Assembly (NCBI GenBank): GCA_946482375.1
Contig: CAMLRH010000040.1
Location: forward strand, 1-13,100
Source: an uncultured Caulobacteraceae bacterium
GTDB lineage: Bacteria; Pseudomonadota; Alphaproteobacteria; Caulobacterales; Caulobacteraceae
Direction: 5' to 3'
Length of the DNA stretch: 13,100 bases
The notes below the pieces were generated by a model that worked only from the letters and a program-made list of their open reading frames with translations, was not told where the DNA came from and did not search any database. Positions 1 through 7,674 of this stretch are shown here, one piece after another. Every line of letters starts with the position of its first letter. Position 1 is the stretch's first letter. The position numbers and the translations under genes were made by a program.

Positions 1-2527
1 GCTTGAGGCTGAACGGCGGCAGCGAACAGGCGCTGTCGCCCGAGTGCACGCCGGCCTCCTCGATGTGCTCCATGACCCCGGCCACGAACACCGTCTCGCC
101 GTCGCAGAGCGCATCCACATCGACCTCGGTGGCGCGGCTGAGGTACTGGTCGATCAGGACCGGGCTGTCGCCGCTGACCTGCACGGCGGTGCGGATGTAG
201 CGGTCGAGCTGGTCGTCGTCGCGGACGATCTCCATGGCCCGGCCGCCGAGCACATAGGAGGGGCGGATCACCACCGGGTAGCCGACCTTGTGCGCCCCGG
301 CGAAGGCCTCTTCGGCCGAGCGGGCGATGGCGTTGACGGGCTGGGCGATCTCCAGCTTGTGCAGCAGTTGCTGGAAGCGCTCGCGGTCTTCGGCGAGGTC
401 GATGGCGTCGGGGGTGGTGCCGAGGATCGGCACGCCGGCCTGCTCCAGCGGGTGCGCCAGCTTCAGCGGCGTCTGGCCGCCGAACTGGACGATGACGCCG
501 AGAAGCGTCCCTTTGGATTGCTCGACGGCGATCAGCTCCAGCACGTCCTCGGCCGTCAGCGGCTCGAAGTAGAGGCGGTCGGAGGTGTCGTAGTCGGTCG
601 AGACGGTCTCGGGGTTGCAGTTGACCATGATCGACTCGACGCCGATGTCGTCGAGCGCGAAGGCCGCGTGGCAGCAGCAGTAGTCGAACTCGATCCCCTG
701 GCCGATGCGGTTAGGACCGCCGCCGAGGATGATGGCCTTGCGGCGCTCCGACGGTTCGCTCTCGCAGTCCGGCTGCTGGCCCAGCGCGCCGGTCTCGTAG
801 GTCGAGTACATGTACGGCGTCTCGGCCCGGAACTCGCCGGCGCAGGTGTCGATGCGCTTGAACACCGGCCGGACGCCCAGGCGGTGCCGGAGGGCGCGGA
901 CGTCGGCTTCTTTCATGCCTGTCAGCTGGGCCAACCGCGCATCGGAAAAGCCCATGGCTTTGAGCCTGCGCATCTCCCCAACCCCGTCTCCCCGGCGAAG
1001 GCCGGGGCCCAGATTCACACTGGAAGGTTGGTGGGTTTCACCTGGGTCCCGGCCTTCGCCGGGATGACCGGTGGAGGGGAGGCCATCCCTGCGGATCACT
1101 TCCTCCACCCGCACCAACTCCTGGATCTGGCGCAGGAACCACGGCTCGTAGGAGCAGGCCTGCGCGACCTCCTCGACGGTCAGCCCGTGGCGGAAGGCCT
1201 GGGCGATGACCCGCAGCCGGTCCGGCGTAGGCGTGCCGAGCGCGCCCAGCACCGCCTGGCGCCCGGTCTCTTCATGGTCGGCGCCGGCGATCTCGATCTC
1301 GTCGAGACCGGACAGCCCCGTCTCCAGCCCGCGCAGCGCCTTCTGCAGGCTCTCCTTGAAGGTCCGGCCGATGGCCATGACCTCGCCGACCGACTTCATC
1401 GAGGTGGTCAGGTACGGCTCCGACCCGGGATACTTCTCGAAGGCGAAGCGCGGGATCTTGGTGACGACGTAGTCGATGGAGGGCTCGAACGAGGCCGGGG
1501 TCGCGCCGGTGATGTCGTTCATCAGCTCGTCCAGCGTGTAGCCCACCGCCAGCCGCGCCGCGACCTTGGCGATCGGGAAGCCCGTCGCCTTCGACGCCAG
1601 GGCCGAGGAGCGCGACACGCGCGGGTTCATCTCGATGACCACCATGCGGCCGTCGCGCGGATTGACCGCGAACTGGACGTTGGAGCCGCCGGTCTCGACC
1701 CCGATCTCGCGCAGCACCGCGATCGAGGCCGACCGCATCCACTGGTATTCCTTGTCGGTCAGGGTCAGCGCCGGGGCGACGGTGATGGAGTCGCCTGTGT
1801 GCACGCCCATCGGGTCGATGTTCTCGATGGAGCAGACGATGATGCAGTTGTCCGCCTTGTCGCGGACGACCTCCATCTCGAACTCCTTCCAGCCGAGCAC
1901 GCTCTCCTCGATCAGCACCTCGGTGGTCGGCGACAGGTCGAGACCGCGCAGGACGATCTCCTCGAACTCCTCGCGGTTGTAGGCGATGCCGCCGCCGGTG
2001 CCGGCCAGCGTGAACGACGGCCGGATGATCGCCGGCAGGCCGACGAACTCCAGCCCTTCCAGCGCCTCTTCCATGGAGTGCGCCGCCCGGGAGCGGGGGC
2101 TTTCGAGCCCAAGCTTGTCCATGGCGTCGCGGAATTTCTGACGGTCCTCGGCCTTGTCGATGACCTCGGCCTTGGCCCCGATCATCTCAACGCCGAACTT
2201 CTCCAGCACGCCCATCTGTTCGAGCGCCAGCGCGGTGTTCAGCGCCGTCTGGCCGCCCATGGTGGGGAGCAGCGCGTCCGGCCGCTCCTTCTCGATGATC
2301 TTGGCGACCATCTCGGGCGTGATCGGCTCGATGTAGGTGGCGTCGGCGACGTTCGGATCGGTCATGATCGTCGCCGGGTTCGAATTGACCAGCACGATCC
2401 GGTAGCCCTCGGCCCGAAGCGCCTTGCACGCCTGCACGCCCGAGTAGTCGAACTCGCACGCCTGGCCGATGACGATAGGCCCCGCGCCGATGATCAGGAT
2501 CGAGGAGATGTCGGTGCGTTTGGGCAT
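1..2527 (-). CDS. carB: Carbamoyl-phosphate synthase large subunit, 3' end beyond window
   Basis: CarB makes carbamoyl phosphate from bicarbonate, two ATP and the ammonia channelled from CarA, feeding pyrimidine and arginine synthesis in the cytoplasm. The frame starts with ATG at 2527 ([19 protein letters not shown]) and stays open to the window edge, giving 842 codons of the family's roughly 1070-1100. Visible in order are the N-terminal pre-ATP-grasp fold with [10 protein letters not shown], the first ATP-grasp domain ([34 protein letters not shown]), the oligomerisation domain ([14 protein letters not shown]-like FKRIDTCA) and part of the second ATP-grasp domain ([15 protein letters not shown]). 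The end of that domain and the allosteric MGS-like domain are missing. About 30 residues near 482-516 ([13 protein letters not shown]...[10 protein letters not shown]) are foreign to the family and are encoded by a palindromic repeat; normal CarB sequence resumes in the same frame on both sides. No strong ribosome-binding site is seen upstream. Family assignment is essentially certain. Confidence 0.97.
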   Translation of the reverse strand, partial: MPKRTDISSILIIGAGPIVIGQACEFDYSGVQACKALRAEGYRIVLVNSNPATIMTDPNVADATYIEPITPEMVAKIIEKERPDALLPTMGGQTALNTALALEQMGVLEKFGVEMIGAKAEVIDKAEDRQKFRDAMDKLGLESPRSRAAHSMEEALEGLEFVGLPAIIRPSFTLAGTGGGIAYNREEFEEIVLRGLDLSPTTEVLIEESVLGWKEFEMEVVRDKADNCIIVCSIENIDPMGVHTGDSITVAPALTLTDKEYQWMRSASIAVLREIGVETGGSNVQFAVNPRDGRMVVIEMNPRVSRSSALASKATGFPIAKVAARLAVGYTLDELMNDITGATPASFEPSIDYVVTKIPRFAFEKYPGSEPYLTTSMKSVGEVMAIGRTFKESLQKALRGLETGLSGLDEIEIAGADHEETGRQAVLGALGTPTPDRLRVIAQAFRHGLTVEEVAQACSYEPWFLRQIQELVRVEEVIRRDGLPSTGHPGEGRDPGETHQPSSVNLGPGLRRGDGVGEMRRLKAMGFSDARLAQLTGMKEADVRALRHRLGVRPVFKRIDTCAGEFRAETPYMYSTYETGALGQQPDCESEPSERRKAIILGGGPNRIGQGIEFDYCCCHAAFALDDIGVESIMVNCNPETVSTDYDTSDRLYFEPLTAEDVLELIAVEQSKGTLLGVIVQFGGQTPLKLAHPLEQAGVPILGTTPDAIDLAEDRERFQQLLHKLEIAQPVNAIARSAEEAFAGAHKVGYPVVIRPSYVLGGRAMEIVRDDDQLDRYIRTAVQVSGDSPVLIDQYLSRATEVDVDALCDGETVFVAGVMEHIEEAGVHSGDSACSLPPFSLK
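984..1070. repeat. Palindromic repeat (REP/MITE-like) inserted in frame in carB
   Basis: Two 22-nt arms at 991-1012 and 1042-1063 are inverted copies of each other with a single mismatch. The core is CCCGGCGAAGGCCGGG, ending in CCCAG. A weaker match extends outward through GTC(A/T)(T/C) to about 984 and 1070, and a 29-nt non-palindromic loop lies between the arms. This is the form of the dispersed extragenic palindromes common in alphaproteobacteria, whose antisense frame typically reads PAKAG...WVPAFAGMT, as it does here. No second copy was seen in this window. The element codes for no protein of its own. It contributes about 30 residues to CarB and would fold as a long hairpin in the carB mRNA. 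Target-site duplication is not obvious by eye. The exact ends are uncertain by several bases. Confidence 0.88.
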
Positions 2528-2689
2528 GTCCACTCGCGCGCAAGGCCGGGCGCACGCATCCGCGCGCCCGCCCCCGGTCAAAATGCAGGTTAAGCGGCTC
2601 GTTTAGAGAGGGATCGGGGGAGTCGCAAGTGGCCGATTGCGACTGGGCGCCGCTCAACCAGGTGCGCTATCAACACGGCTCCCACGAGA

Positions 2690-3496
2690 ATGGCCCCGAT
2701 GCAGACAAGCGCCGTCATCACCGGACTGCAGGACACGCTCGACGACCGCATCCGGGAATTCGCGCAGCAGCCCCTGCGGCAGTCCCTGGTCATCAACAGC
2801 GCGCCGAAGAGCGGGACCCATCTGGTGCGCAATATCCTGCGCATGTTCGCCCCGCCCGAGCAGCATTACAGCCGCGCCTTCCTGCATGGGCCGCTGCTCA
2901 GGCAACACGCGGCGGCGCTGACGACGCCGCACCTGAGCTGCGCGCACCTCCTCTTCGACGATGAAGCCGTGATGGCGTTGGCGAAGGCGCGCCACATCCT
3001 GCTGATCCGCGACCCCTACGACTGGGTGTTGGCGCGGGCTCGGTTCTACATCTCCAACGAATTTCAGCAGGCGAACCTGGCCCACCTGAAGAGCGGCGCG
3101 ATCCCGACGCGGGAGTTGCTGAACATGATGATCTTCGGCATCCACCAGAAGCTTCCGTCGCTGCTGGACGTCTACACCTGGAACACGCTGGCCTGGCTTG
3201 GGACGGCGGCGGTCCCGCTCCGTTACGAGGATGTGCTGGCCGCCGTGGCCGATCTCGAGTCGGCCGAGGCGGAAGCCTTCTTCAGGAAGCTGCTGGGCGA
3301 CAGCGGCGTCGATCCCGTTCCGGAGGATTGGCGCGAAAGGGTGAGGATCGGTTCGGATCGCCGTCAGAGCCGGACAGCCCGCGAAAACCTCAACCTGGCC
3401 CCCGGCATCGAGATACCGGCCGAGCTGCCCGCCGAACAGAAGCGGCTGGTGGATGTCGCCGCGCCCGGCTTGCGGGCGGCGCTGGGCTACGCCTGA
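2690..3496 (+). CDS. Sulfotransferase-like P-loop protein
   Basis: This 268-residue protein resembles PAPS-dependent sulfotransferases, which move a sulfuryl group to hydroxyls or amines. The 5'-phosphosulfate loop is clear at about 38-44 (APKSGTH). The second strand ends in LLIRDPYDW (104-112), matching the RDPxD element that contacts the 3'-phosphate of PAPS, and LRYEDV at 177-182 is a typical sulfotransferase motif. Two things depart from the classic pattern: the serine that usually follows RDPxD by four residues is Ala115, and the C-terminal RKGxxGDW loop is not recognisable (RIGSDRRQSRTARENL instead). Activity on PAPS is therefore inferred rather than shown, and the acceptor is unknown. 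No signal peptide is seen, so it is probably cytoplasmic. ATG 2690 is used, but ATG 2699 is in frame and equally likely; neither has a strong ribosome-binding site. It is divergent from carB by 162 bp and lies 54 bp ahead of the cupin gene, perhaps co-transcribed with it. Confidence 0.78.
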   Translation: MAPMQTSAVITGLQDTLDDRIREFAQQPLRQSLVINSAPKSGTHLVRNILRMFAPPEQHYSRAFLHGPLLRQHAAALTTPHLSCAHLLFDDEAVMALAKARHILLIRDPYDWVLARARFYISNEFQQANLAHLKSGAIPTRELLNMMIFGIHQKLPSLLDVYTWNTLAWLGTAAVPLRYEDVLAAVADLESAEAEAFFRKLLGDSGVDPVPEDWRERVRIGSDRRQSRTARENLNLAPGIEIPAELPAEQKRLVDVAAPGLRAALGYA

Positions 3497-3539
3497 GGCG
3501 CTTGCTCCGGGCGTGGCCCGTGACGCATGTTCGGGCGAC

Positions 3540-3546
3540 GGGAGGG
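3540..3546 (+). promoter_or_regulatory. Ribosome-binding site of the cupin gene
   Basis: GGGAGGG lies four bases before ATG 3551. It selects that start over an in-frame ATG at 3527, which has no such site and would place charged residues (FGRREGS) ahead of the signal sequence. Confidence 0.7.
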
Positions 3547-3550
3547 CTCC

Positions 3551-3967
3551 ATGAGATACATCGCACTGAGCGCGGCGCTGCTGCTGGCCGCCTGCGCGGC
3601 GGCTTCGGCTCAGGAAGCGGCTGTCGCCACGCCGCTGACCAGGGCCACCACCACCAACTCCGGCCAGCCCATCCTCCTGCCGGAGGGGCCGATGGAGGTC
3701 AGCGTCTCGCGGGTGGTGATCCCGGCCGGCTCGAAGCTGCCCGTCCATAAGCACCCCTATCCCCGTTACGCTTACGTCGAGGCCGGCCACATCCGGGTGA
3801 CCAACATCGACACTGGCGGCGAGGTCGAGTTCGCACCCGGCGGCTTCATCGTCGAGGCCATGGACCAATGGCACACGGGTCTTGCGCTGGGCCCCGACGA
3901 CGTGCGCTTGCTGGTGATCGACCAGCATCCGCCGGGCGAGGGAAACACCGTTCGCCGCGACCCGTGA
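3551..3967 (+). CDS. Small exported or lipoprotein cupin
   Basis: This 138-residue protein has a short N-terminal export signal (MRYIALSAALLLAAC) and a single cupin barrel. LAAC at 12-15 fits a lipobox, which would make Cys15 the lipidated residue; cleavage after ASA20 by signal peptidase I is the alternative. Either way it should act in the cell envelope. Cupin motif 1 is seen as G60...H66-K-H68...E77-A-G79, with the two histidines and glutamate expected to bind a metal. Motif 2 is PGGFIVEAMDQWHTG (96-110), with His108 as the likely fourth ligand. The ligand set is thus complete, so metal binding is likely, but the substrate cannot be read from the sequence: single-domain cupins include dioxygenases, isomerases and plain binding proteins. 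The gene follows the sulfotransferase-like gene by 54 bp and precedes amt by about 100 bp. Fold is confident, function unknown. Confidence 0.82.
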   Translation: MRYIALSAALLLAACAAASAQEAAVATPLTRATTTNSGQPILLPEGPMEVSVSRVVIPAGSKLPVHKHPYPRYAYVEAGHIRVTNIDTGGEVEFAPGGFIVEAMDQWHTGLALGPDDVRLLVIDQHPPGEGNTVRRDP

Positions 3968-4070
3968 CTGCCTAAATCGAAGGCATCTTCCGAATCCGAT
4001 TTGCCTAATTTATAGCTTCGCCTGAACGGCGTTCGGCAACGGAGCTGAAGCGCCCACGGGGGAGGCGACG

Positions 4071-5285
4071 ATGCCTATGGACACCGGCCATACGGCCTGG
4101 ATTTTGACCGCCACGGCGCTGGTGCTGTTCATGACGCTGCCGGGGCTGGCGCTCTTCTATGCGGGCCTGGTGCGGGTAAAGAACTCGCTGTCGGTGATGA
4201 TGCACTGCGTGGCCATCGCCTGTCTGGCTTCGGTGCTTTGGCTGGCCGGCGGCTATTCGCTGGCGTTCAGCGAGGGTAACGCCCTGGTCGGCGACCTCTC
4301 CAAGGCCTTCCTGCTGACGACGACGCGCGAGACCGCGAGCGGGGCGATCCCCGAGAGCGTCTTCTTCATGTTCCAGATGGCGTTCGCCATCATCACCCCG
4401 GCGCTGATCGTCGGGGCCTATGTCGAGCGCATCAAGTTCGGCGCCATGCTGGCGTTCAGCGGGCTGTGGCTGCTGCTGGTCTATGCGCCGGTCGCCCACT
4501 GGATCTGGGGCGGCGGCTGGCTCGCCGACATGAAGGTCATGGACTACGCCGGCGGTCTTGTCGTGCACGCCACGGCGGGCACCAGCGCGCTGCTCATCGC
4601 CTATCTGATCGGCCCCCGCGACGGCTACCCGAAGGACCTGCGCCCGCCGCACAACCCGGGCATGACCATGATCGGCGCCGGCATGCTGTGGGTGGGCTGG
4701 TACGGCTTCAATGCCGGCAGCGCGCTGGCCGCCGACGGCAACGCCGGCGCCGCCATGGCCGCCACCCACCTGTCGGCCTCGACGGCGGGTCTCGTCTGGG
4801 CGCTGATCGAGCGCATCCGCTTTGGCCGCTCCAGCATGGTCGGCATCGTCACCGGCATCGTCGCGGGCCTCGCCACCGTCACGCCGGCGTCCGGCTTCGT
4901 CGGCCCCATCGGCGGCGTCATCCTGGGTGCGCTCGGCAGCCTGGTCTGCTTCTTCGCCGTCGAGCTGGTCAAGCAGCGCATCAAGATCGACGACAGCCTC
5001 GACGTCTTCGCTGTCCACGGCGTCGGCGGCATCCTCGGCACTCTGGGCGCCGCCGTGCTGGCCTCGACCGCACTGGGCGGCGTCGGCTATGCGGAGGGCG
5101 TCACCATGGGCGGGCAGCTCGGCGTCCAGGCCATTGGCGTCGTCGCCACGGTCGCCTGGTCGGCGATCGCCACCCTGGTCATCGTGCTCGCCGTCAAGCC
5201 GCTGCTGGGCCTGCGCGCCACCGACCTGGAGATCGAGGACGGCCTCGACCTGACCCAGCACGGCGAGCGCGCCTACACGCCGTAG
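4071..5285 (+). CDS. amt: Ammonium transporter, Amt family
   Basis: This 404-residue inner-membrane channel imports ammonium, as a trimer in the known family. The sequence is hydrophobic throughout, consistent with 11 membrane helices. Family residues are in place: FYAGLVRVKNSL (29-40), the recruitment-site Trp and Phe (W146, F101/F105), D158 in DYAGG, the twin pore histidines H166 (VVHATAG) and H316 (DVFAVHGVGG), and F213 in GFNAGSAL. The C-terminal tail EDGLDLTQHGERAYTP matches the cytoplasmic tail that contacts the PII protein GlnK. ATG 4071 has GGAGG five bases upstream; ATG 4077 is a weaker alternative. Unlike many bacterial amt genes it has no glnK beside it in this window; the upstream neighbour is a cupin gene and the downstream neighbour is convergent. 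No clear sigma-54 (-24/-12) promoter was seen in the 100 bp upstream, so nitrogen regulation cannot be claimed. Confidence 0.96.
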   Translation: MPMDTGHTAWILTATALVLFMTLPGLALFYAGLVRVKNSLSVMMHCVAIACLASVLWLAGGYSLAFSEGNALVGDLSKAFLLTTTRETASGAIPESVFFMFQMAFAIITPALIVGAYVERIKFGAMLAFSGLWLLLVYAPVAHWIWGGGWLADMKVMDYAGGLVVHATAGTSALLIAYLIGPRDGYPKDLRPPHNPGMTMIGAGMLWVGWYGFNAGSALAADGNAGAAMAATHLSASTAGLVWALIERIRFGRSSMVGIVTGIVAGLATVTPASGFVGPIGGVILGALGSLVCFFAVELVKQRIKIDDSLDVFAVHGVGGILGTLGAAVLASTALGGVGYAEGVTMGGQLGVQAIGVVATVAWSAIATLVIVLAVKPLLGLRATDLEIEDGLDLTQHGERAYTP

Positions 5286-5286
5286 G

Positions 5287-5311
5287 AAAAGGGAGGGCTC
5301 AGAGCCCTCCC
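5287..5311 (-). terminator. Rho-independent terminator of the S9 peptidase gene
   Basis: The arms 5291-5300 (GGGAGGGCTC) and 5302-5311 (GAGCCCTCCC) form a perfect 21-nt palindrome, a 9-bp stem with a 3-nt loop. On the minus strand it is followed by TTTT (5290-5287), as expected for termination of the peptidase transcript. The hairpin contains the last codons and stop of the peptidase gene. No U-run follows on the plus strand, so it is a poorer terminator for amt, whose stop codon ends at 5285. Confidence 0.72.
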
Positions 5312-7329
5312 GGTCCGCAGTCGTTCTTCAGGTACGCCTCGACCTCGACCAGCTGCTGCTCGAGCATCTCCGGCGTCATGGTCACGAACCAGTGGCCCAT
5401 GTCCTTGATCTCGAGAAGCTTGTACGGCCGCCCGGCGGACTTCAGGCGGGCGGCGAAGCGGCGCGAATCCTCGACGTCGACCACCGAGTCCCGGTCCCCG
5501 TGGTAGAGGAAGACGGGGATCGACGCCTCGTCGGCCCGCTTCATCGCGTCCAGCCCCTTGATGGTCGGGTTCTGGAATTCGCGCAGGTAGCGGTTGTCGA
5601 ACGTCTGCCGATTGAACTTGGCCAGGTCTCCGGCGCCCGCTCCGGCGATGGCGCACTGATAGAGCCCGTTGGGACGGATCGCGGCCGCCAGCGCGGCGTA
5701 GCCACCGTACGAGTAGCCGAACATGGCGATGCGGTCGGGAGCGGCGATCTTCTGGGCGATGAGCCATTTGGCCCCGTCGTCCTTATCGTCCTGCATCTTC
5801 TGGCCCCACTCGGCGTCGCCGGCGCGCCAGAGCTTCTGCCCCCAGCCTTCCGAGCCGCGGAACTGGGGCTGCAGCACCGCATACCCGCGCGAGGCGAAGT
5901 ACTGCACCCAGCCGCTGTCATCCCAGCCGAGATAGTCGCGAGACCACGGCCCGCCATGCGGTTCGATCAGGGTCGGATAGGGGCCGTTCCCGTAGATGTT
6001 CTTCGGGGGCGTCGTCAGGAACGCCGGGATCATCAGGCCGTCGCGCGCCGGATACTGGACCAGGCGGCTGTCGCCGAGCGTGGCCGCGTCGATATGCGAG
6101 CCCGACCGGCCCAGAAGGCTGAGCTTGCCGTCCTTGTAGAGGTAATACTCGGGAGGCTGCCTGGGCCCCGACTTCACCACCAGCGCGGTCTTCCGGTCGC
6201 CGGAGACCTGCAGGATGTCGATGTCGGCGTCCTCCACCACGGGGATGCTTGCGGTTTGGCCGGTGGCGGGATCTGTCCACTGCGTCGTCGCGGTCTTGAC
6301 GCCCATCGCGGTGCGCAGGCCCTTGTCCAGCGCGACGATACCTTCGTCTATCCAGTAGGTGCGGGGCTTCTCCGCCTCGAAAACGAAGCCAATCGGTTCG
6401 CCGAAATCTTCCTTCCGCTTTGAGGGTTTGATCCCGATTGTCTCAAACAGTTTGTGCTTGAACACGGGCTCGAGGATTTTGCGGGCTCGAACGTCGTAGG
6501 CGTAGATTGCGCGGCGGTCCTCTCCGGGCGCCACGGTCGCGATGTAGATAATGTCAGGATCCGGGGTGAAACCGACCACGTCGACCGGCACACGATCCTT
6601 GGCGAACCAGCGGAAGTGCTCTTCCCAGGCGTTCGTGTCCGGGTGCTTCAGCCACTGCGCGATGTAGGCGTTGCCGTTCTCATAGTCGAACTCCTGGCGG
6701 GCGCGGATGTCGCCCTTCAGGTCGGTCTGCTTGTCGAAGAAGCGGTCGGAGGCATGGTCGATGCGGTCGGCGACTCCGGTCTCGACATCGACCCTGTAGA
6801 TGTCGCCATAGGTCTTGAGGCGATTGTCCACCACCAGAACATGCTTGGGGTCCAGCGGCAGGTCGTCGATGATGTTCGCGTCGGCAAACTTATTCCAGAA
6901 GTCTTCGAGCTCTGAGGCTCCCCGAGTTTCCGGCAGCAAGGGACGCCAGCGTTTCCCTTCGAGATCGGTGATGTAGGTCTTGAACAGGTGCCGCCGGTCG
7001 TCCCCTACGGTGAAGGTTTGCATGGCCGTCACCTGAAGATGGTCGTTCTTGATGAACTCGACCCCCAGGAAACGCATCTTGCTTGCGTTGATTACGGTTG
7101 GCGTCCGGTCGAGGGCGTCGGTGCGCCAGACCGAAATGTAAATCTGCTTCCCGTCTGGAGAGGTCAGAGCCACGAGGTGTTTGCCGTCAGGCGACAAGGA
7201 CACGCTCTGGATGGCTGGAACGCGCGCGAAGTCGGCGCGAGTAGGGGCCGCCGCCTGCGCGCCGGTCAGGGTGGCGACGGCGACAAGCAGCCCAAGGGCC
7301 ACGCCGGCGATCCGAGAAACTAGCGTCAC
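5299..7329 (-). CDS. Secreted S9-family (prolyl oligopeptidase-type) serine peptidase
   Basis: This 676-residue exported serine peptidase likely cleaves short peptides in the periplasm. The start is GTG 7329: GGAGAG lies seven bases upstream, and the protein then opens with a clean signal peptide (VSRIAGVALGLLVAVATLTGAQA, cut before AAPTRADF). An ATG at 7392 would only add a charged leader. Residues about 35-420 have the repeating pattern of a beta-propeller (SLSPDGKHL and similar blades), which in this family gates access to the active site. The alpha/beta-hydrolase domain follows, with IEPHGGPWSRD near the oxyanion site, nucleophile Ser540 in GYSYGGY, Asp614 in YHGDRDSVVD and His646 in DMGHWF. 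The triad is complete, so it should be active; specificity (prolyl, dipeptidyl or acylaminoacyl) cannot be told. It is divergent from a TonB-dependent receptor, which suggests a role in using imported peptides. It ends in its own terminator. Confidence 0.93.
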   Translation of the reverse strand: MTLVSRIAGVALGLLVAVATLTGAQAAAPTRADFARVPAIQSVSLSPDGKHLVALTSPDGKQIYISVWRTDALDRTPTVINASKMRFLGVEFIKNDHLQVTAMQTFTVGDDRRHLFKTYITDLEGKRWRPLLPETRGASELEDFWNKFADANIIDDLPLDPKHVLVVDNRLKTYGDIYRVDVETGVADRIDHASDRFFDKQTDLKGDIRARQEFDYENGNAYIAQWLKHPDTNAWEEHFRWFAKDRVPVDVVGFTPDPDIIYIATVAPGEDRRAIYAYDVRARKILEPVFKHKLFETIGIKPSKRKEDFGEPIGFVFEAEKPRTYWIDEGIVALDKGLRTAMGVKTATTQWTDPATGQTASIPVVEDADIDILQVSGDRKTALVVKSGPRQPPEYYLYKDGKLSLLGRSGSHIDAATLGDSRLVQYPARDGLMIPAFLTTPPKNIYGNGPYPTLIEPHGGPWSRDYLGWDDSGWVQYFASRGYAVLQPQFRGSEGWGQKLWRAGDAEWGQKMQDDKDDGAKWLIAQKIAAPDRIAMFGYSYGGYAALAAAIRPNGLYQCAIAGAGAGDLAKFNRQTFDNRYLREFQNPTIKGLDAMKRADEASIPVFLYHGDRDSVVDVEDSRRFAARLKSAGRPYKLLEIKDMGHWFVTMTPEMLEQQLVEVEAYLKNDCGPGGL

Positions 7330-7674
7330 TTTACATCTCTCCAGTCTGTTTCCCCGGCCGCCGGTTTCGGTGGCAACCAAAGCGCGGTCCATGCGGCAAA
7401 TGGCTTGTTAATCGAAACTTTAACCGGCTCGTGCCAAGAGCCAAGCGAAACCTGGCCGAGAAGCCGGGTTGAAACGGTACGCTTTTTCGGCAAGCTGGGC
7501 GAAACTGTGGCGGATTTGTAACGAGTCTCGCGCATTCGTTCGACTGAACTCGTTCGGCGACTTGAGGGGGAAAATCAGAATGATAGCGTCCTCCGCAAAG
7601 CCGTTCCGGCCTATCCGGCCCGCCACTTGAGACACACCCCCAACTCAACGCCGTCCCTCGGAGACCAGCGCACT
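7330..7674. other. Divergent intergenic region, S9 peptidase and TonB receptor
   Basis: The 345 bp hold the promoters of both flanking genes, but I see no convincing -35/-10 pair. Two elements may be operators. One is an inverted repeat GGCTC-N7-GAGCC at 7426-7442. The other is a pair of direct CGTTCG repeats within CATTCGTTCGACTGAACTCG and the bases after it, around 7534-7556. A GGAGA at about 7660-7664 lies ten bases before the receptor ATG at 7675 and is its likely ribosome-binding site. The region is noticeably richer in A/T than the coding DNA around it. No small gene or RNA gene was recognised here. Confidence 0.45.
7337..7342 (-). promoter_or_regulatory. Ribosome-binding site fixing the GTG start of the S9 peptidase
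   Basis: GGAGAG on the minus strand lies seven bases before GTG 7329. It favours this start over the in-frame ATG at 7392 and puts the signal peptide exactly at the N-terminus. Confidence 0.7.

Noticed and set aside
984..1070. A frameshift or pseudogene in carB caused by the repeat
   Set aside because: CarB sequence reads in the same frame before and after the element, with no stop codon, and catalytic motifs on both sides are intact.
44..2593. An 849-residue open frame on the plus strand opposite carB
   Set aside because: It is codon-aligned antisense to carB, and its Ala/Arg/Asp/Leu-rich composition is that of a high-GC shadow frame. The minus strand gives clear CarB motifs throughout.
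3527..3550. Earlier ATG for the cupin gene
   Set aside because: The ribosome-binding site lies between the two ATGs, and the signal sequence begins cleanly at 3551.
2654..3928. A 424-residue minus-strand frame opposite the sulfotransferase-like and cupin genes
   Set aside because: It has no recognisable domain. The plus strand holds a P-loop protein and a cupin with proper motifs and a ribosome-binding site for the latter.
3974..4002. Inverted repeat AAATCG...CGATTT between the cupin and amt genes, as a terminator or operator
   Set aside because: The arms pair only with bulges, there is no U-run, and it matches no operator I know. It could be chance in an A/T-richer gap.
7330..7392. Earlier ATG for the S9 peptidase
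   Set aside because: GTG 7329 has a well-spaced GGAGAG and starts directly at a signal peptide; the longer form would put 21 mostly polar residues before it.
7418..7438. Possible sigma-54 promoter (TGGCAC on the minus strand) for the S9 peptidase
   Set aside because: The -12 element (TTGC) is not at the required spacing, so only half the site is present.
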